Positions 9,277 through 19,103 are shown, counted from the stretch's first letter. The stretch: 44,341 bases of DNA from Candidatus Proximibacter danicus (GCA_016710885.1 JADJUC010000021.1:1-44341), one strand, 5' to 3'. The notes: generated by a model not told the origin, from the letters alone. Program-made: numbers and translations.

Positions 9277-10152
9277 ATGAACGCGACCGTGAGACTGGCG
9301 GAAATTCCCCTGCAATCGGCCTGGGAAGCGAGCTTGGACCTCGGCTTCGCGTGCCGTGCCACGCGCACGGTGCTGGCGCGTAATGCGCACTTCGGTCCCC
9401 TGCGCGTACAGAAGGCGCTCTACCCGGAGCGCGACGCGGTCTGCCAAGCCATCGTCTTGCATCCGCCCTCTGGAATTGCCGGCGGAGACCGGCTGAATAT
9501 CCACGTTGCTGCCGGCAAACCCAGCCAAGTGCAGGTCACGACGCCGGGCGCCGGCAAGTGGTATCGTTCGGCCGGCCCGCTCGCCACACAGCACGTGTCG
9601 ATACACGCCGGACCGGGTGCGACCGTGGAGTGGCTGCCGCAGGAAAATATCGTTTTCGATGGAGCCATCGCACACATGGGGACGACCATCGAACTGGCTA
9701 CTGATGCACGGCTGATCGCCTGGGATATCCTTTGCCTCGGCCGTAGCGCCGCCGGAGAACGCTTTTGCAACGGTCGCTTTGATCTCACCATGAGTATCAA
9801 CCGCGATGGCGTGCCGCTGTGGCGTGAGCGCGGCGGATTTGACGGTGGCGACATGCTGCTCGACAGCACAATTGCCTGGGCCGGACATACTGTCAGCGGT
9901 ACGCTGCTGGCGAGTTTCCCCGGCCTGCCGCAACAAGCGGCAGCACTGCTGGAACGCTGCCGTGCGATTCAGCCGGATGACGCTGCCGCGCATTCGCTGC
10001 CCGCGTTGCCGAACGCCGGCGGCCTGCTCATCGCACGCTATCTCGGCGATAGTGGAGAGGCTGCCCGCCGCTGGCTGACATCGCTGTGGCACGAGATCCG
10101 CCCGGCGTGCTGCGGGCGTGCAGCGCTCAACCCCCGAATTTGGAATACCTGA
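9277..10152 (+). CDS. ureD: Urease accessory protein UreD
   Basis: Scaffold chaperone that binds apo-urease and recruits UreF and UreG for nickel loading; it acts in the cytoplasm. The 291-residue protein is intact, with the UreD hallmarks LHPPSGIAGGDRL, TPGAGKWYRS and the pattern EWLPQENIVFDGA. The C-terminus PRIWNT matches the family ending. The ATG at 9277 follows the urtE stop by 7 bases, which joins transporter and enzyme genes in one transcription unit. Confidence 0.92.
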   Translation: MNATVRLAEIPLQSAWEASLDLGFACRATRTVLARNAHFGPLRVQKALYPERDAVCQAIVLHPPSGIAGGDRLNIHVAAGKPSQVQVTTPGAGKWYRSAGPLATQHVSIHAGPGATVEWLPQENIVFDGAIAHMGTTIELATDARLIAWDILCLGRSAAGERFCNGRFDLTMSINRDGVPLWRERGGFDGGDMLLDSTIAWAGHTVSGTLLASFPGLPQQAAALLERCRAIQPDDAAAHSLPALPNAGGLLIARYLGDSGEAARRWLTSLWHEIRPACCGRAALNPRIWNT

Positions 10153-10161
10153 GGAATCCTT

Positions 10162-10464
10162 ATGGAACTGACACCCCGTGAGAAGGACAAGCTGCTCATT
10201 TTCACCGCCGGACTGCTCGCCGAACGGCGCCAGGCGAAGGGCCTGAAACTCAACTATCCGGAGGCTGTCGCGCTGATCTCTTGCGCCATCCTCGAAGGTG
10301 CCCGCGAGGGAAAGACCGTCGCCGCACTGATGCACGAGGGCACGCAAGTGCTAACGCGCGACGAGGTGATGGACGGTGTGCCCGAAATGATCCCTGAGAT
10401 TCAGGTCGAAGCGACCTTTCCGGACGGGACCAAGCTGGTCACCGTCCACCACCCGATCGTCTGA
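10162..10464 (+). CDS. ureA: Urease gamma subunit UreA
   Basis: Smallest structural subunit of the nickel enzyme urease, which hydrolyses urea to ammonia and carbamate. The 100-residue protein is intact and nearly invariant in the family: it starts MELTPREKDKLLIFTAG, has LNYPEAVALISCAILEGARE, and ends TLVTVHHPIV-like (KLVTVHHPIV). A GAGGAA ribosome site sits before the ATG. It lies 9 bases after ureD and 11 bases before ureB. Confidence 0.95.
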   Translation: MELTPREKDKLLIFTAGLLAERRQAKGLKLNYPEAVALISCAILEGAREGKTVAALMHEGTQVLTRDEVMDGVPEMIPEIQVEATFPDGTKLVTVHHPIV

Positions 10465-10475
10465 CGGAGGCTGCG

Positions 10476-10781
10476 ATGATTCCCGGAGAACTGCTCGTCG
10501 AACCCGGCGAACTTGAACTGAACGTCGGCCGGCCGACGATCACCCTGACAGTTGCCAACGCCGGCGACCGGCCGATCCAGGTCGGTTCGCACTACCACTT
10601 CCACGAAACCAACGCCGCGCTTGCCTTCGACCGCGAGGCGGCGCGCGGCTATCGGCTCGACATTGCCGCAGGCACTGCAGTGCGCTTCGAGCCCGGGCAA
10701 ACGCGCACGGTCCAGCTCGTGGCACTCGCTGGCGAGCGCAAGGTCTATGGCTTCCGCGGCATGATCCAGGGGGCTCTATGA
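10476..10781 (+). CDS. ureB: Urease beta subunit UreB
   Basis: Beta structural subunit of urease, 101 residues and intact. It starts MIPGELLVEPGELELNVGR and has the conserved GDRPIQVGSHYHFHETN and FDREAARGYRLDI. A GGAGG ribosome site precedes the ATG. The stop overlaps the ureC start in ATGA, which helps keep subunit amounts equal in the (UreABC)3 enzyme. Confidence 0.95.
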   Translation: MIPGELLVEPGELELNVGRPTITLTVANAGDRPIQVGSHYHFHETNAALAFDREAARGYRLDIAAGTAVRFEPGQTRTVQLVALAGERKVYGFRGMIQGAL

Positions 10782-12496
10782 GCACGAAAATTTCGCGTCA
10801 GGCCTATGCCGAAATGTTTGGCCCGACCGTCGGCGACCGCGTGCGGCTGGCCGACACCGAACTGATCGTCGAGGTTGAGAAGGACTACACGATCTACGGC
10901 GAGGAAGTGAAGTTCGGCGGCGGCAAGGTGATCCGTGACGGCATGGGCCAAGGACAGCGCATCTCGGCCGAGACTGTCGATACGGTGATCACCAATGCGC
11001 TGATCATCGATGCCGTGACCGGCATCGTCAAAGCCGATATCGGCCTGAAAAATGGGCGCATCTCGGCGATCGGCAAGGCTGGGAACCCGGATATCCAGCC
11101 GGGCGTAAGCGGCCCCAACTGCATCGTCATCGGCCCGGGCACAGAGGTCATCGCCGGAGAAGGCATGATCGTCACCGCCGGCGGCATCGATGCGCACATT
11201 CATTTCATCTGCCCCCAGCAAATCGAGGAAGCGCTGATGTCCGGCGTCACCACGATGATCGGCGGCGGCACCGGCCCGGCGACCGGAACCTATGCCACGA
11301 CCTGTACGCCGGGACCGTGGCACCTTCATTCGATGCTTTCTGCTGCCGAGGCTTTCCCGATGAACCTCGGCTTCCTCGGCAAAGGCAACGCCAGCCTGCC
11401 CGAGGCCCTGCGCGAGCAGGTCGAGGCCGGCGTCATCGGCCTCAAGCTGCACGAGGACTGGGGCAGCACGCCGGCGGCCATCGACTGCTGCCTGGGCGTG
11501 GCCGACGAGATGGACGTGCAGGTGGCAATTCACACCGACACGCTGAACGAATCCGGGTTCGTCGAGGCCACGATTGCCGCGGTCAAGGGCCGTACTCATC
11601 CACACCTTCCACACTGAGGGGCGCGGGTGGTGGCCATGCACCAGATATCATCAAGGCGGCGGGGCTGGCCAACGTGCTGCCGAGCTCGACCAACACGACC
11701 ATGCCCTACACGGTGAATACCATCGACGAGCATCTCGACATGCTGATGGTTTGTCACCACCTCGATCCGGCGATCGCCGAGGATGTTGCCTTTGCCGAAT
11801 CTCGTATCCGCCGTGAAACCATCGCCGCCGAAGACATCCTGCACGACCTGGGCATATTTTCGATGATGAGTTCAGACTCGCAGGCCATGGGCCGCGTTGG
11901 CGAGGTAATCGTCCGCACCTGGCAGGCGGCGCATAAGATGAAGCTGCAGCGCGGCGCTGCCGGAAGACAGCGCACGCAACGACAATTTCCGCATCAAGCG
12001 CTATATCGCCAAATACACGATCAATCCGGCACTGACGCACGGCATCGCGCACACGGTCGGTTCTGTCGAAGTCGGCAAGCTTGCGGACCTGGCGTTGTGG
12101 AAGCCGGCCTTCTTTGGTGGCAAGCCCTCGCTGATCCTCAAGGGCGGCATGATCGCGGCAGCGGCAATGGGTGACCCGAACGCCTCGATACCGACACCGC
12201 AGCCAGTACATTATCGGCTGATGTTCGGAAGCTTTGGTAAGGCACTGAAGACCTCGGTGACCTTCGTTTCACAGGCGGCACTGAAGAATCCGGCGATTGC
12301 CGCACTAGGCCTGGAGAAGCCGCTGGTTGCCGTTTCCGGCACGCGCACACTGAGGAAGTCGGACATGGTCCACAACGATGTGACACCGGAAATCACCGTC
12401 GATCCAGAAACCTACGTGGTCAAGGCCGACGGCGTTCATCTCGTCTGTGAGCCGGCGCGCGAACTGCCGATGACGCAGCGCTATTTTCTGTTCTGA
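10778..12496 (+). CDS. ureC: Urease alpha (catalytic) subunit UreC (three indels)
   Basis: Catalytic subunit with the two-nickel site. Nickel ligands are visible: HIH in DAHIHFICPQQ (codons 11195-11203) and the carbamylated Lys in GLKLHEDWG (codon 11444-11446), followed by HTDTLNESG, HTFHTEG, GGHAPD and the flap MVCHHLDPAIAEDVAFAESRIR (read in two pieces here). Three indels break the frame: a surplus T at 11596, a surplus C at 11622 and a missing GC pair at about 11953-11957 (restoring LPEDSARNDNFR). The net change is zero and the corrected length, about 572 residues, is normal. Every active-site residue survives, so I read this as a working gene with base-call errors; real inactivation cannot be excluded. 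Confidence 0.9.
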
Positions 12497-12498
12497 CC

Positions 12499-13035
12499 AT
12501 GCTGATTCTCAATCGACGCACCAACGCGCCGGCCACGGACGCCGTGGCCTTGGCTTACGACGAGCGCAAGCGCAGCCGCCTCAAGGTGACGCTCGCCTCC
12601 GGTCGTGAGGCAGGCATCTTTCTCGAACGTGGCGACTATCTGCGAGGAGGCGATCGTCTGCTTGCCGAGGGCAGCAGCGACGTGGTCGAGATTGTTGCAG
12701 CACCCGAAAAACTGATCGAGGCCAAAGCGGACAAACCGCTGCTGTTCGCCCGAGCGGCCTACCACCTCGGTAACCGTCACGTGCCAGTACAGATCCTACC
12801 CACGGAGAGCGGCGGTAGCTTGCGCTTTCAGACTGACCACGTGCTGGCCGATATGGTGAAGGGGCTTGGCTGCGCGATCACTGAGACCGATGCGCCGTTT
12901 CAGCCGGAGTCGGGCGCGTATGGCGCGCACGGAGGGCAGCAGCATCACGGCCATGCCGAAACCGATGCGTTGCACGAACCGGGCCACGGCCCGCACCGCT
13001 CGCTGCCAAAAATCCACGAATTCAAGCCACGCTGA
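12499..13035 (+). CDS. ureE: Urease accessory nickel-binding protein UreE
   Basis: Nickel metallochaperone that passes Ni2+ to UreG during urease assembly. The 178-residue protein is intact. The N-terminal peptide-binding domain (to about residue 75) has RKRSRLKVTLASGREAGI and the C-terminal metal-binding domain has YHLGNRHVPVQI with the conserved interface His. The tail from about residue 145 is rich in His (GGQQHHGHAE, HEPGHGPHR), as in UreE proteins that store extra nickel. It starts 2 bases after the ureC stop. Confidence 0.93.
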   Translation: MLILNRRTNAPATDAVALAYDERKRSRLKVTLASGREAGIFLERGDYLRGGDRLLAEGSSDVVEIVAAPEKLIEAKADKPLLFARAAYHLGNRHVPVQILPTESGGSLRFQTDHVLADMVKGLGCAITETDAPFQPESGAYGAHGGQQHHGHAETDALHEPGHGPHRSLPKIHEFKPR

Positions 13036-13037
13036 CC

Positions 13038-13726
13038 GTGCCAAACGACACGACACTGCAACTCGCCCGTTTGCTGCAACTGGCCAGCCCAACCCTGCCG
13101 GTCGGCGCGTATACCTACTCGCAAGGGCTGGAATGGGTCGTCGAATCGGGCGTTGTCCGGGACGAGGCAATGGCCGGCCGATGGATCGGCGATCTGCTCA
13201 CGCATGGTATCGGTCGCTACGAGGCACCGCTGGTGGCTGCGTTGATGAAAGCCTGGTCGATCGGCGACACCAGGAACATCATCCGCCTGAACGCGGAATT
13301 TCTCGCAACTCGGGAATCCGCCGAGTTGCGTGCAGAAACCGTTCAGATGGGTTTCTCCATGCGAAGGCTTCTCGACGACCTCCAAGACGGCGCGCTTTAC
13401 CCCGTCGCGGAAACGATCGTGGAGCTTGATGAAACAGCCTTTCCAACCGTCTGGTCGGGTATCGCGGCAATCTGGAACATCGCCCCCGAAGCGGCGATCA
13501 CGGCCTATCTGTGGTCCTGGGCCGAGAATCAGGTGATGGCGGCGCTAAAGACCGTGCCGCTCGGGCAAGCTGCCGGCCAGCGACTGCTCGCGGCACTCGG
13601 CGGCGATCTGCCACGCATCGCTGCCGCAGCGATTATCCTGCCGGAAGAACACGGTCCTTCACCCCGGCGTTCGCTATCGCCAGCGCACGTCACGAAACGC
13701 AGTATTCACGCCTTTTCAGATCCTGA
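13038..13726 (+). CDS. ureF: Urease accessory protein UreF (one indel, GTG start)
   Basis: Assembly factor that joins UreD on apo-urease and acts on the GTPase UreG. It starts at GTG 13038, 2 bases after ureE. Family features are LLQLASPTLPVGAYTYSQGLEW and a helix-rich body. A missing C at about 13652 shifts the frame near the end; restoring it gives EEHRSFTPAFAIASARHE and the conserved tail QYSRLFRS with a stop at 13724-13726. Corrected length is about 229 residues. UreF needs its C-terminus for UreG recruitment, so a real frameshift would matter. Confidence 0.88.
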
Positions 13727-13731
13727 CCCTT

Positions 13732-14372
13732 ATGAGCAAAAAAGCATCAATCCTCGCAGATTCACGCCCCGCCGCATTGCGCGTCGGGATTGGCGGCCCT
13801 GTCGGCTCCGGCAAGACTGCCCTGACGCTGGCACTGTGCCTGACCCTGCGCGACACGATCGACATGGCTGTCGTCACGAACGACATTTACACCGCCGAAG
13901 ATGCCAGGTTCCTCGTCAATCATTCAGCACTGGCGCCGGAACGCATCATTGGTGTGGAAACCGGAGGATGCCCGCACACGGCGATTCGCGAGGACGCATC
14001 GATCAACCTTGAGGCCGTCGATCGCTTGCAGCGTGCTTTTCCCGGCATTGAGTTGATCCTGGTCGAATCAGGCGGCGACAACCTCGCTGCAACCTTCTCG
14101 CCCGAGCTGTCCGATCTCACGCTCTACGTGATCGACGTGGCCGCCGGCGAGAAAATTCCGCGCAAGGGAGGTCCAGGCATTACCAAGTCGGATCTGCTCG
14201 TCATCAACAAAATCGACCTCGCGCCGATGGTCGGCGCCTCGCTGGAAGTAATGGCTCACGATGCGAAGGCGCAGCGCGGCAGCGGCCTTTCGTGTTCACC
14301 AATCTCAAGACGGGCGAAGGACTGCAAACCGTGATCGATTTCATCCTTGATCGCGGCATGTTGGGCCGCTAG
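13732..14372 (+). CDS. ureG: Urease accessory GTPase UreG (one indel)
   Basis: SIMIBI-class GTPase that delivers nickel to urease. It has P-loop GGPVGSGKTAL, the metal-binding ETGGCPHTAIRED, LVESGGDNLAATFSPEL, IDVAAGEKIPRKGGPGI and the guanine motif INKIDLA. A missing base at about 14280 shifts the frame near the C-terminus; restoring it gives QRGERPFVFTNLKTGEGL and the stop at 14370-14372. Corrected length is about 213 residues, the norm. It is the last gene of the urea unit and converges on rhlE. Confidence 0.9.
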
Positions 14373-14437
14373 CAGGGGATACCTGCAACGTCGGTGAGCG
14401 GACGACCTGGCGTGTGTGGACATGGCGACCCCTGCAG

Positions 14438-14462
14438 GAAAAGATCGGACTGTTCTAGTCCG
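14438..14462 (-). terminator. Possible terminator of rhlE
   Basis: On the - strand, directly after the rhlE stop, CGGACT / AGTCCG forms a 6-bp stem with a 5-base loop, followed by ATCTTTTCC. The stem is short and the T-run imperfect, so this is tentative. The rest of the ureG-rhlE gap shows nothing clear. Confidence 0.4.
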
Positions 14463-15749
14463 TCAGTGATGCCGCTGCCCGCTACGATGCCCCGGCTTGG
14501 CGGCAGCAGCCGTGCCTTGCGGCTTGGCGCCGCCACGCCCACCCCGGTTGGTGCCCGGCTGGCCTTGACGTTGCGGGTTGCCACCGCGACGCTGCGGCGG
14601 AGGTGAAACCGCTGCGGTGTGGATCGGCTCGAAACCCGGCAGGGTCTCTTTGTCGATCTCACGCTTGATCAGCTTTTCGATGTCGCGCAGGTAGAGCCGT
14701 TCGTCGGCGCAGACCAGTGACAGCGCTTCGCCCCCCAAGCCGGCGCGGCCGGTGCGACCGATGCGGTGCACGTAGTCTTCGGGGATGTTCGGCAGTTCGT
14801 AGTTGATAACGTGCGGCAGCGCGTCGATGTCGAGGCCGCGCGCGGCAATGTCGGTGGCCACCAGCACCACCAGCTTGCCGTCCTTGAAGTCGTTGAGCGC
14901 GCGCACGCGGGCGCCCTGCGACTTGTTGCCGTGCAGCGCGGCTGAGCTGATGCCGGCCTTTTCGATCTTGCGTGCCAGCGCATCGGCGCCGTGCTTGGTG
15001 CGGGCAAAGACCAGCACCTGATGCCAGCCGTGCGATTGCAGGAGATGGATCAGCAGGTCACTTTTCTTTTCACGGTCGACATAGATGACGCGCTGCGCCA
15101 CCGTTTCCACGGTGGTGTTGCGGCGAGCGACTTCGACGCTGGCTGGGTCGTTGAGGAAGGTCTGTGCCAGTTCACGGATCTCGTCCGAGAAGGTGGCCGA
15201 GAAGAGCAGGCTCTGGCGCTGCTTTGGCATGACGGCGATGATCTTGCGGATGTCGCGGATGAAGCCCATGTCGAGCATGCGGTCGGCTTCGTCGAGAACG
15301 AGGATCTTCACTTCGGAAAGATCGACGGTGCGCTGCTGCATGTGGTCGAGCAGGCGACCCGGCGTGGCGACAAGGATATCGACACCACGCGCCAGCCCCT
15401 GGATCTGCGGGTTGATGCCGACGCCACCGAAGACGCAGAGCGAGGTTGTCGGCAGATGCGCGCCATAGGTGCGCACGCTTTCCTCGACCTGCATCGCCAG
15501 TTCGCGTGTCGGGGTCAGCACCAGCACGCGCGGGCGCTTGGGCTTGGCACGGCGAGTGCCGAGGAGTTGCAGGATGGGCAGCGTGAAGCCGGCGGTCTTG
15601 CCGGTGCCGGTCTGCGCGCAGGCCATCAGGTCGCGGCCGGCGAGCACTACGGGAATGGCTTGCGCCTGGATCGGGGTCGGGGTGTCGTAGCCTTGCGCGG
15701 CAACGGCACGCTGAATCTCGGCCGAGAGGCCAAGTTCGGTGAATTTCAT
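14463..15749 (-). CDS. rhlE: DEAD-box ATP-dependent RNA helicase RhlE
   Basis: RNA-remodelling helicase of the RhlE type, involved in ribosome assembly and RNA turnover. The 428-residue protein starts MKFTELGLSAEIQRAVAAQG. It has the Q motif TPIQAQAIP, AQTGTGKT, DEAD box VLDEADRMLDMGF, FSATF, ARGLDIDALPHVINY and HRIGRTGRAG. The C-terminal tail (about residues 385-428) is low-complexity, rich in Gly, Arg, Gln and Pro, as usual for RNA-binding tails of this family. I chose the ATG at 15747-15749 by family alignment and the upstream GGAG; the frame stays open further upstream but without conserved sequence. Confidence 0.93.
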   Translation of the reverse strand: MKFTELGLSAEIQRAVAAQGYDTPTPIQAQAIPVVLAGRDLMACAQTGTGKTAGFTLPILQLLGTRRAKPKRPRVLVLTPTRELAMQVEESVRTYGAHLPTTSLCVFGGVGINPQIQGLARGVDILVATPGRLLDHMQQRTVDLSEVKILVLDEADRMLDMGFIRDIRKIIAVMPKQRQSLLFSATFSDEIRELAQTFLNDPASVEVARRNTTVETVAQRVIYVDREKKSDLLIHLLQSHGWHQVLVFARTKHGADALARKIEKAGISSAALHGNKSQGARVRALNDFKDGKLVVLVATDIAARGLDIDALPHVINYELPNIPEDYVHRIGRTGRAGLGGEALSLVCADERLYLRDIEKLIKREIDKETLPGFEPIHTAAVSPPPQRRGGNPQRQGQPGTNRGGRGGAKPQGTAAAAKPGHRSGQRHH

Positions 15750-16051
15750 GGGGGTATTGCTCCGAAAATCAGGCCTCGCGCTCCGCATTGCGGACAGCGC
15801 ATCAGTCGAAGCCATCGGAATCTTTTTATCTGGAGACCGGAGTTGGTCGGGGGAAAACCAGAGACGTCGCACCACGACTGACCGGCGGTGCAACAGCGGG
15901 GCGCAGTTTAATGCTCACGCCATCAAGGGAAGGGGCTGAACAGCAAGCCAAGACCACCATCCGTGATAATTTGTTCAATACGAAATTCCCTTCAAATTAC
16001 TAAGGTTTTAGGTGAAGATGGTGCTCCCCAACCAAAGCGGAGCACAAAATA
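15750..16051. other. Intergenic region between rhlE and a small membrane protein gene
   Basis: About 300 bases between divergent genes. It must hold promoters for both. The part near 15960-16010 is AT-rich (TTGTTCAATACG, CAAATTACTAAGG), but I could not pick a convincing -35/-10 pair. No RNA gene or repeat is evident. Confidence 0.5.
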
Positions 16052-16342
16052 ATGAAAATGATCATCTGGGTTCTGTGGCCATCCTTCACGGCAGCTGGCA
16101 TCGCCGAAGTGGTCTTCTTCACGCTGATCGATCCGCAGCAGTTGTACCTGCTCGGGCAGCCGATCGAGGTGTCACCGATCGCCGCCTACTCGATCGGTTT
16201 CCTGCTTTTCTGGTTTATTTGTGCCGGGGCCAGCCTGATGACCTACCTCATGCTGCCGGCTGATGTGAAAAGCGCGCTCTCCCGCCACGCTGAAGACCAC
16301 CCCGATCTGACCCGGCGCGGCCGCGCCAAAGCGGCGCAGTAA
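16052..16342 (+). CDS. Small two-pass membrane protein, unknown function
   Basis: A 96-residue protein that I recognise only as a small conserved-looking betaproteobacterial membrane protein. Two membrane helices are clear: about residues 3-26 (IIWVLWPSFTAAGIAEVVFF) and about 42-68 (PIAAYSIGFLLFWFICAGAS). The C-terminus is basic and polar (LTRRGRAKAAQ). GCGGAG lies 8-13 bases before the ATG. It stands alone between rhlE and the end of metZ, which converges on it, so the neighbours give no clue to its job. Confidence 0.75.
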   Translation: MKMIIWVLWPSFTAAGIAEVVFFTLIDPQQLYLLGQPIEVSPIAAYSIGFLLFWFICAGASLMTYLMLPADVKSALSRHAEDHPDLTRRGRAKAAQ

Positions 16343-16363
16343 TCAGCGCAACCAGCAGAAAAA

Positions 16364-17545
16364 TCAGAGCTGCGACAGGCCGCGGTCGAGGTCTGCCTGC
16401 AGGTCTTCGACCGCTTCCAGGCCTACCGCCACCCGCAACAAGCCTTCGCTGATCCCCGCCGCCGCGCGGGCTTCGGGAGAGATGCGGCCGTGCGTGGTCG
16501 AGGCCGGATGGGTCAGCGTCGTCTTGGTGTCGCCCAGATTGGCGGTGATCGACAGCAGCTTGCAGGAATCCACCACCCGCCAGGCTTCGGCACGCGCGCC
16601 CTTGACCTCGAAGGAGACGATGCCGCCACCGTTCTTCTGCTGGCGCATGGCCAGCGCGTGCTGCGGATGCGAGGGCAGGCCAGGATAGAAGACCCGCGCT
16701 ACCTTCGGATGCGCTTCCAGCCATTGCGCGATAAGCAGCGCCTTGGCTGACTGGGCTTCCATCCGAATCTGCAGCGTTTCCAAGCCTTTCAACAGCACCC
16801 AGGCGTTGAACGCGGACAGCGTCGGCCCCGCGGTGCGCAGGAATTTGAGCACTTCGTCGGTATATTTTTTCGGGCCAACCACCGCGCCGCCCAGCACCCG
16901 GCCTTGGCCATCGAGATACTTGGTCGCCGAATGCACCACCATGTCGGCGCCCAGATCGAGCGGGCGCTGCAGCACGGGCGTGCAGAAGCAGTTGTCTACG
17001 GCGACCAGAATCTCCTTGGCGTGGGCGACATCACACAGCGCCTTGATGTCGGCAATCTCGGTCAGCGGGTTGGACGGTGTTTCGAGGAAGAACAGCTTGG
17101 TGTTCGGACGAATCGCCGCTTGCCAGGCACCGACATCGGTCTGCGAGACGCAGGTGGTCTCGATGCCGAAACGTGACAGGATGTTGTTGAACAGTTGCAG
17201 CGTAGCGCCGAACAGGCTGTTCGAAGCGACGATGTGATCGCCGGCGGAAAGATGGGCCATCACCAGCGCCAGGATCGCCGACATGCCGCTCGACGTGGCG
17301 ACGGCCGCCTCGGCCCCCTCCAGCGCGGCCAGACGCTCCTGAAAGGCAGCCACGGTCGGGTTGGTGAAGCGTGAGTAGACGTTACCCTCTTCCTCGCCCG
17401 AAAAACGAGCAGCCGCCTGTGCAGCGTTGTCGAAGACAAAGCTGGAGGTCAGGTACATGGCCTCGGAGTGTTCGTTGAACTGGGTGCGTGCAGTGCCGGC
17501 ACGAACGGCCAGCGTCTCCAGTTGGTACTTGTCGCAGTCAGCCAT
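16364..17545 (-). CDS. metZ: O-succinylhomoserine sulfhydrylase MetZ
   Basis: PLP enzyme of the Cys/Met metabolism family; it makes homocysteine directly from O-succinylhomoserine and sulfide in methionine synthesis. The 393-residue protein is intact. It has YSRFTNPTVAAFQERLAALEG, the PLP lysine in HSATKYLDGQGR, and the C-terminal SITANLGDTKTTLTHPASTTH. MetZ is favoured over MetB/MetC by the N-terminus (ETLAVRAGTARTQFNEHSEA) and by its place right after purF, a common beta- and gammaproteobacterial order. It starts 7 bases after the purF stop, probably in the same transcript. Confidence 0.9.
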   Translation of the reverse strand: MADCDKYQLETLAVRAGTARTQFNEHSEAMYLTSSFVFDNAAQAAARFSGEEEGNVYSRFTNPTVAAFQERLAALEGAEAAVATSSGMSAILALVMAHLSAGDHIVASNSLFGATLQLFNNILSRFGIETTCVSQTDVGAWQAAIRPNTKLFFLETPSNPLTEIADIKALCDVAHAKEILVAVDNCFCTPVLQRPLDLGADMVVHSATKYLDGQGRVLGGAVVGPKKYTDEVLKFLRTAGPTLSAFNAWVLLKGLETLQIRMEAQSAKALLIAQWLEAHPKVARVFYPGLPSHPQHALAMRQQKNGGGIVSFEVKGARAEAWRVVDSCKLLSITANLGDTKTTLTHPASTTHGRISPEARAAAGISEGLLRVAVGLEAVEDLQADLDRGLSQL

Positions 17546-17551
17546 CGCTGC

Positions 17552-19078
17552 TTACTCCGCCGACATCAGGTTGAGGTGCATCTGCTGCGATGCGCCGCCG
17601 TCCTCGCTTGCCGGCTTGGCCGTGCCGTTGCGGGCGGCTTCGATTTCATCGAGGTATTCCGGGCTGACGTCGCCGGTGATGTAGCAGCCGTCGAAGCAGG
17701 AAGCGTCAAACGACGAGATACGGTCGGAAAGCTCACGTACCGAAGCCTTGAGCGATTCGATGTCCTGATAGACCAGCGCATCGGCACCGATCTCGCGTGC
17801 AATTTCCTCATCGTTGCGATCGGTGGCGATCAGTTCGCCGCGCGTCGGCATGTCGATGCCGTACACGTTGGGGAAGCGCACGGGAGGTGCCGCCGACGCG
17901 AAATAGACTTTCTCGGCACCGGCCGCGCGCGCCATTTCGACGATTTCGCGGCTGGTGGTGCCACGCACGATCGAGTCATCGACGAGCAGCACGCGCTTGC
18001 CACGAAATTCTTCGCCGATGGTGTTGAGCTTCTGGCGCACCGATTTCCGGCGCGTTGACTGCCCGGGCATGATGAAGGTGCGGCCGATGTAGCGGTTCTT
18101 GACGAAGCCCTCGCGATACGGAATGCCGAGCCTCTGCGCGAGCTGCATGGCCGAAGGGCGCGACGAATCCGGAATCGGGATAACAACATCGATTTCGCTC
18201 AGCGGAATGCACTTCTCGACCTTGTCGGCGAGATGTTCACCCATGTGCAAACGGGTTTCATACACCGACACGCCGTCGATCACGGAGTCCGGGCGCGCCA
18301 GATAGACGTACTCGAAAATGCACGGCGAATAGACCGGCTGCTGCGCGCACTGGCGCGTGTGCAACTGGTGGTTGAGATCGATGAAAATTGCCTCGCCCGG
18401 CTCGATGTCACGCTCAACGGTGAAACCGAGCGTATCGAGTGCAACGGACTCGGAGGCAACGAGGTACTCGGCCCCTTCCGGAGTTTCGTTCGAGCCATAG
18501 ACCAGCGGGCGGATACCGTACGGATCGCGGAAAGCCAGCAGCCCGTAGCCGGCAATGATGGCAACGACGGCGTAAGCGCCGCGACAACGGCGATGGACAC
18601 CTGCAACCGCCTGGAAAATGCTATCGACGTCGAGTTCGTAGCCGTGTGCGGTCGACTGCAGTTCGTGCGCCAAGACGTTGAGCAGAACTTCCGAATCGGA
18701 GTTGGTGTTGATGTGCCGGCGGTCGAGACGGAACATCTCTTCCTGCAGCTGCTGCGTGTTGGTCAAATTGCCGTTGTGGCCGAGCACGATGCCGAAGGGC
18801 GAATTCACGTAGAACGGCTGCGCCTCGGCAAAATTGAAGGCGGAACCGGCGGTCGGGTAGCGCACGTGGCCGATGCCGATGGTGCCTGGCAGGGCGCGCA
18901 TGTTGCGCGTGCGGAAAACGTCGCGCACCAGCCCCGGCCCCTTGTGCATGTGGAAGGTATTACCTTCGGCAGTGGCGATGCCGGCTGCATCCTGGCCACG
19001 GTGCTGGAGCACCATCAAGCCGTCATAGAGCAGCTGGTTAACTGGCGTCGTCGCTACAACTCCGAGAATTCCACACAT
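17552..19078 (-). CDS. purF: Amidophosphoribosyltransferase PurF
   Basis: First committed step of purine synthesis: glutamine plus PRPP to phosphoribosylamine. The 508-residue protein is intact. The N-terminal glutamine amidotransferase domain begins MCGILGVVA with the nucleophile Cys2 and has GHVRYPTAGS. The phosphoribosyltransferase domain has the PRPP loop VLLVDDSIVRGTTSREIV. The length fits the E. coli-type enzyme. It follows cvpA with a 25-base gap holding AGGAA. Confidence 0.95.
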   Translation of the reverse strand: MCGILGVVATTPVNQLLYDGLMVLQHRGQDAAGIATAEGNTFHMHKGPGLVRDVFRTRNMRALPGTIGIGHVRYPTAGSAFNFAEAQPFYVNSPFGIVLGHNGNLTNTQQLQEEMFRLDRRHINTNSDSEVLLNVLAHELQSTAHGYELDVDSIFQAVAGVHRRCRGAYAVVAIIAGYGLLAFRDPYGIRPLVYGSNETPEGAEYLVASESVALDTLGFTVERDIEPGEAIFIDLNHQLHTRQCAQQPVYSPCIFEYVYLARPDSVIDGVSVYETRLHMGEHLADKVEKCIPLSEIDVVIPIPDSSRPSAMQLAQRLGIPYREGFVKNRYIGRTFIMPGQSTRRKSVRQKLNTIGEEFRGKRVLLVDDSIVRGTTSREIVEMARAAGAEKVYFASAAPPVRFPNVYGIDMPTRGELIATDRNDEEIAREIGADALVYQDIESLKASVRELSDRISSFDASCFDGCYITGDVSPEYLDEIEAARNGTAKPASEDGGASQQMHLNLMSAE

Positions 19079-19103
19079 CTTGGTCTATTCCTACTTTAAT
19101 TTG

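Noticed and set aside
14373..14440. GCAGGGG / CCCCTGC pairing after ureG as a terminator
   Set aside because: The arms are about 50 bases apart and no T-run follows on the + strand.
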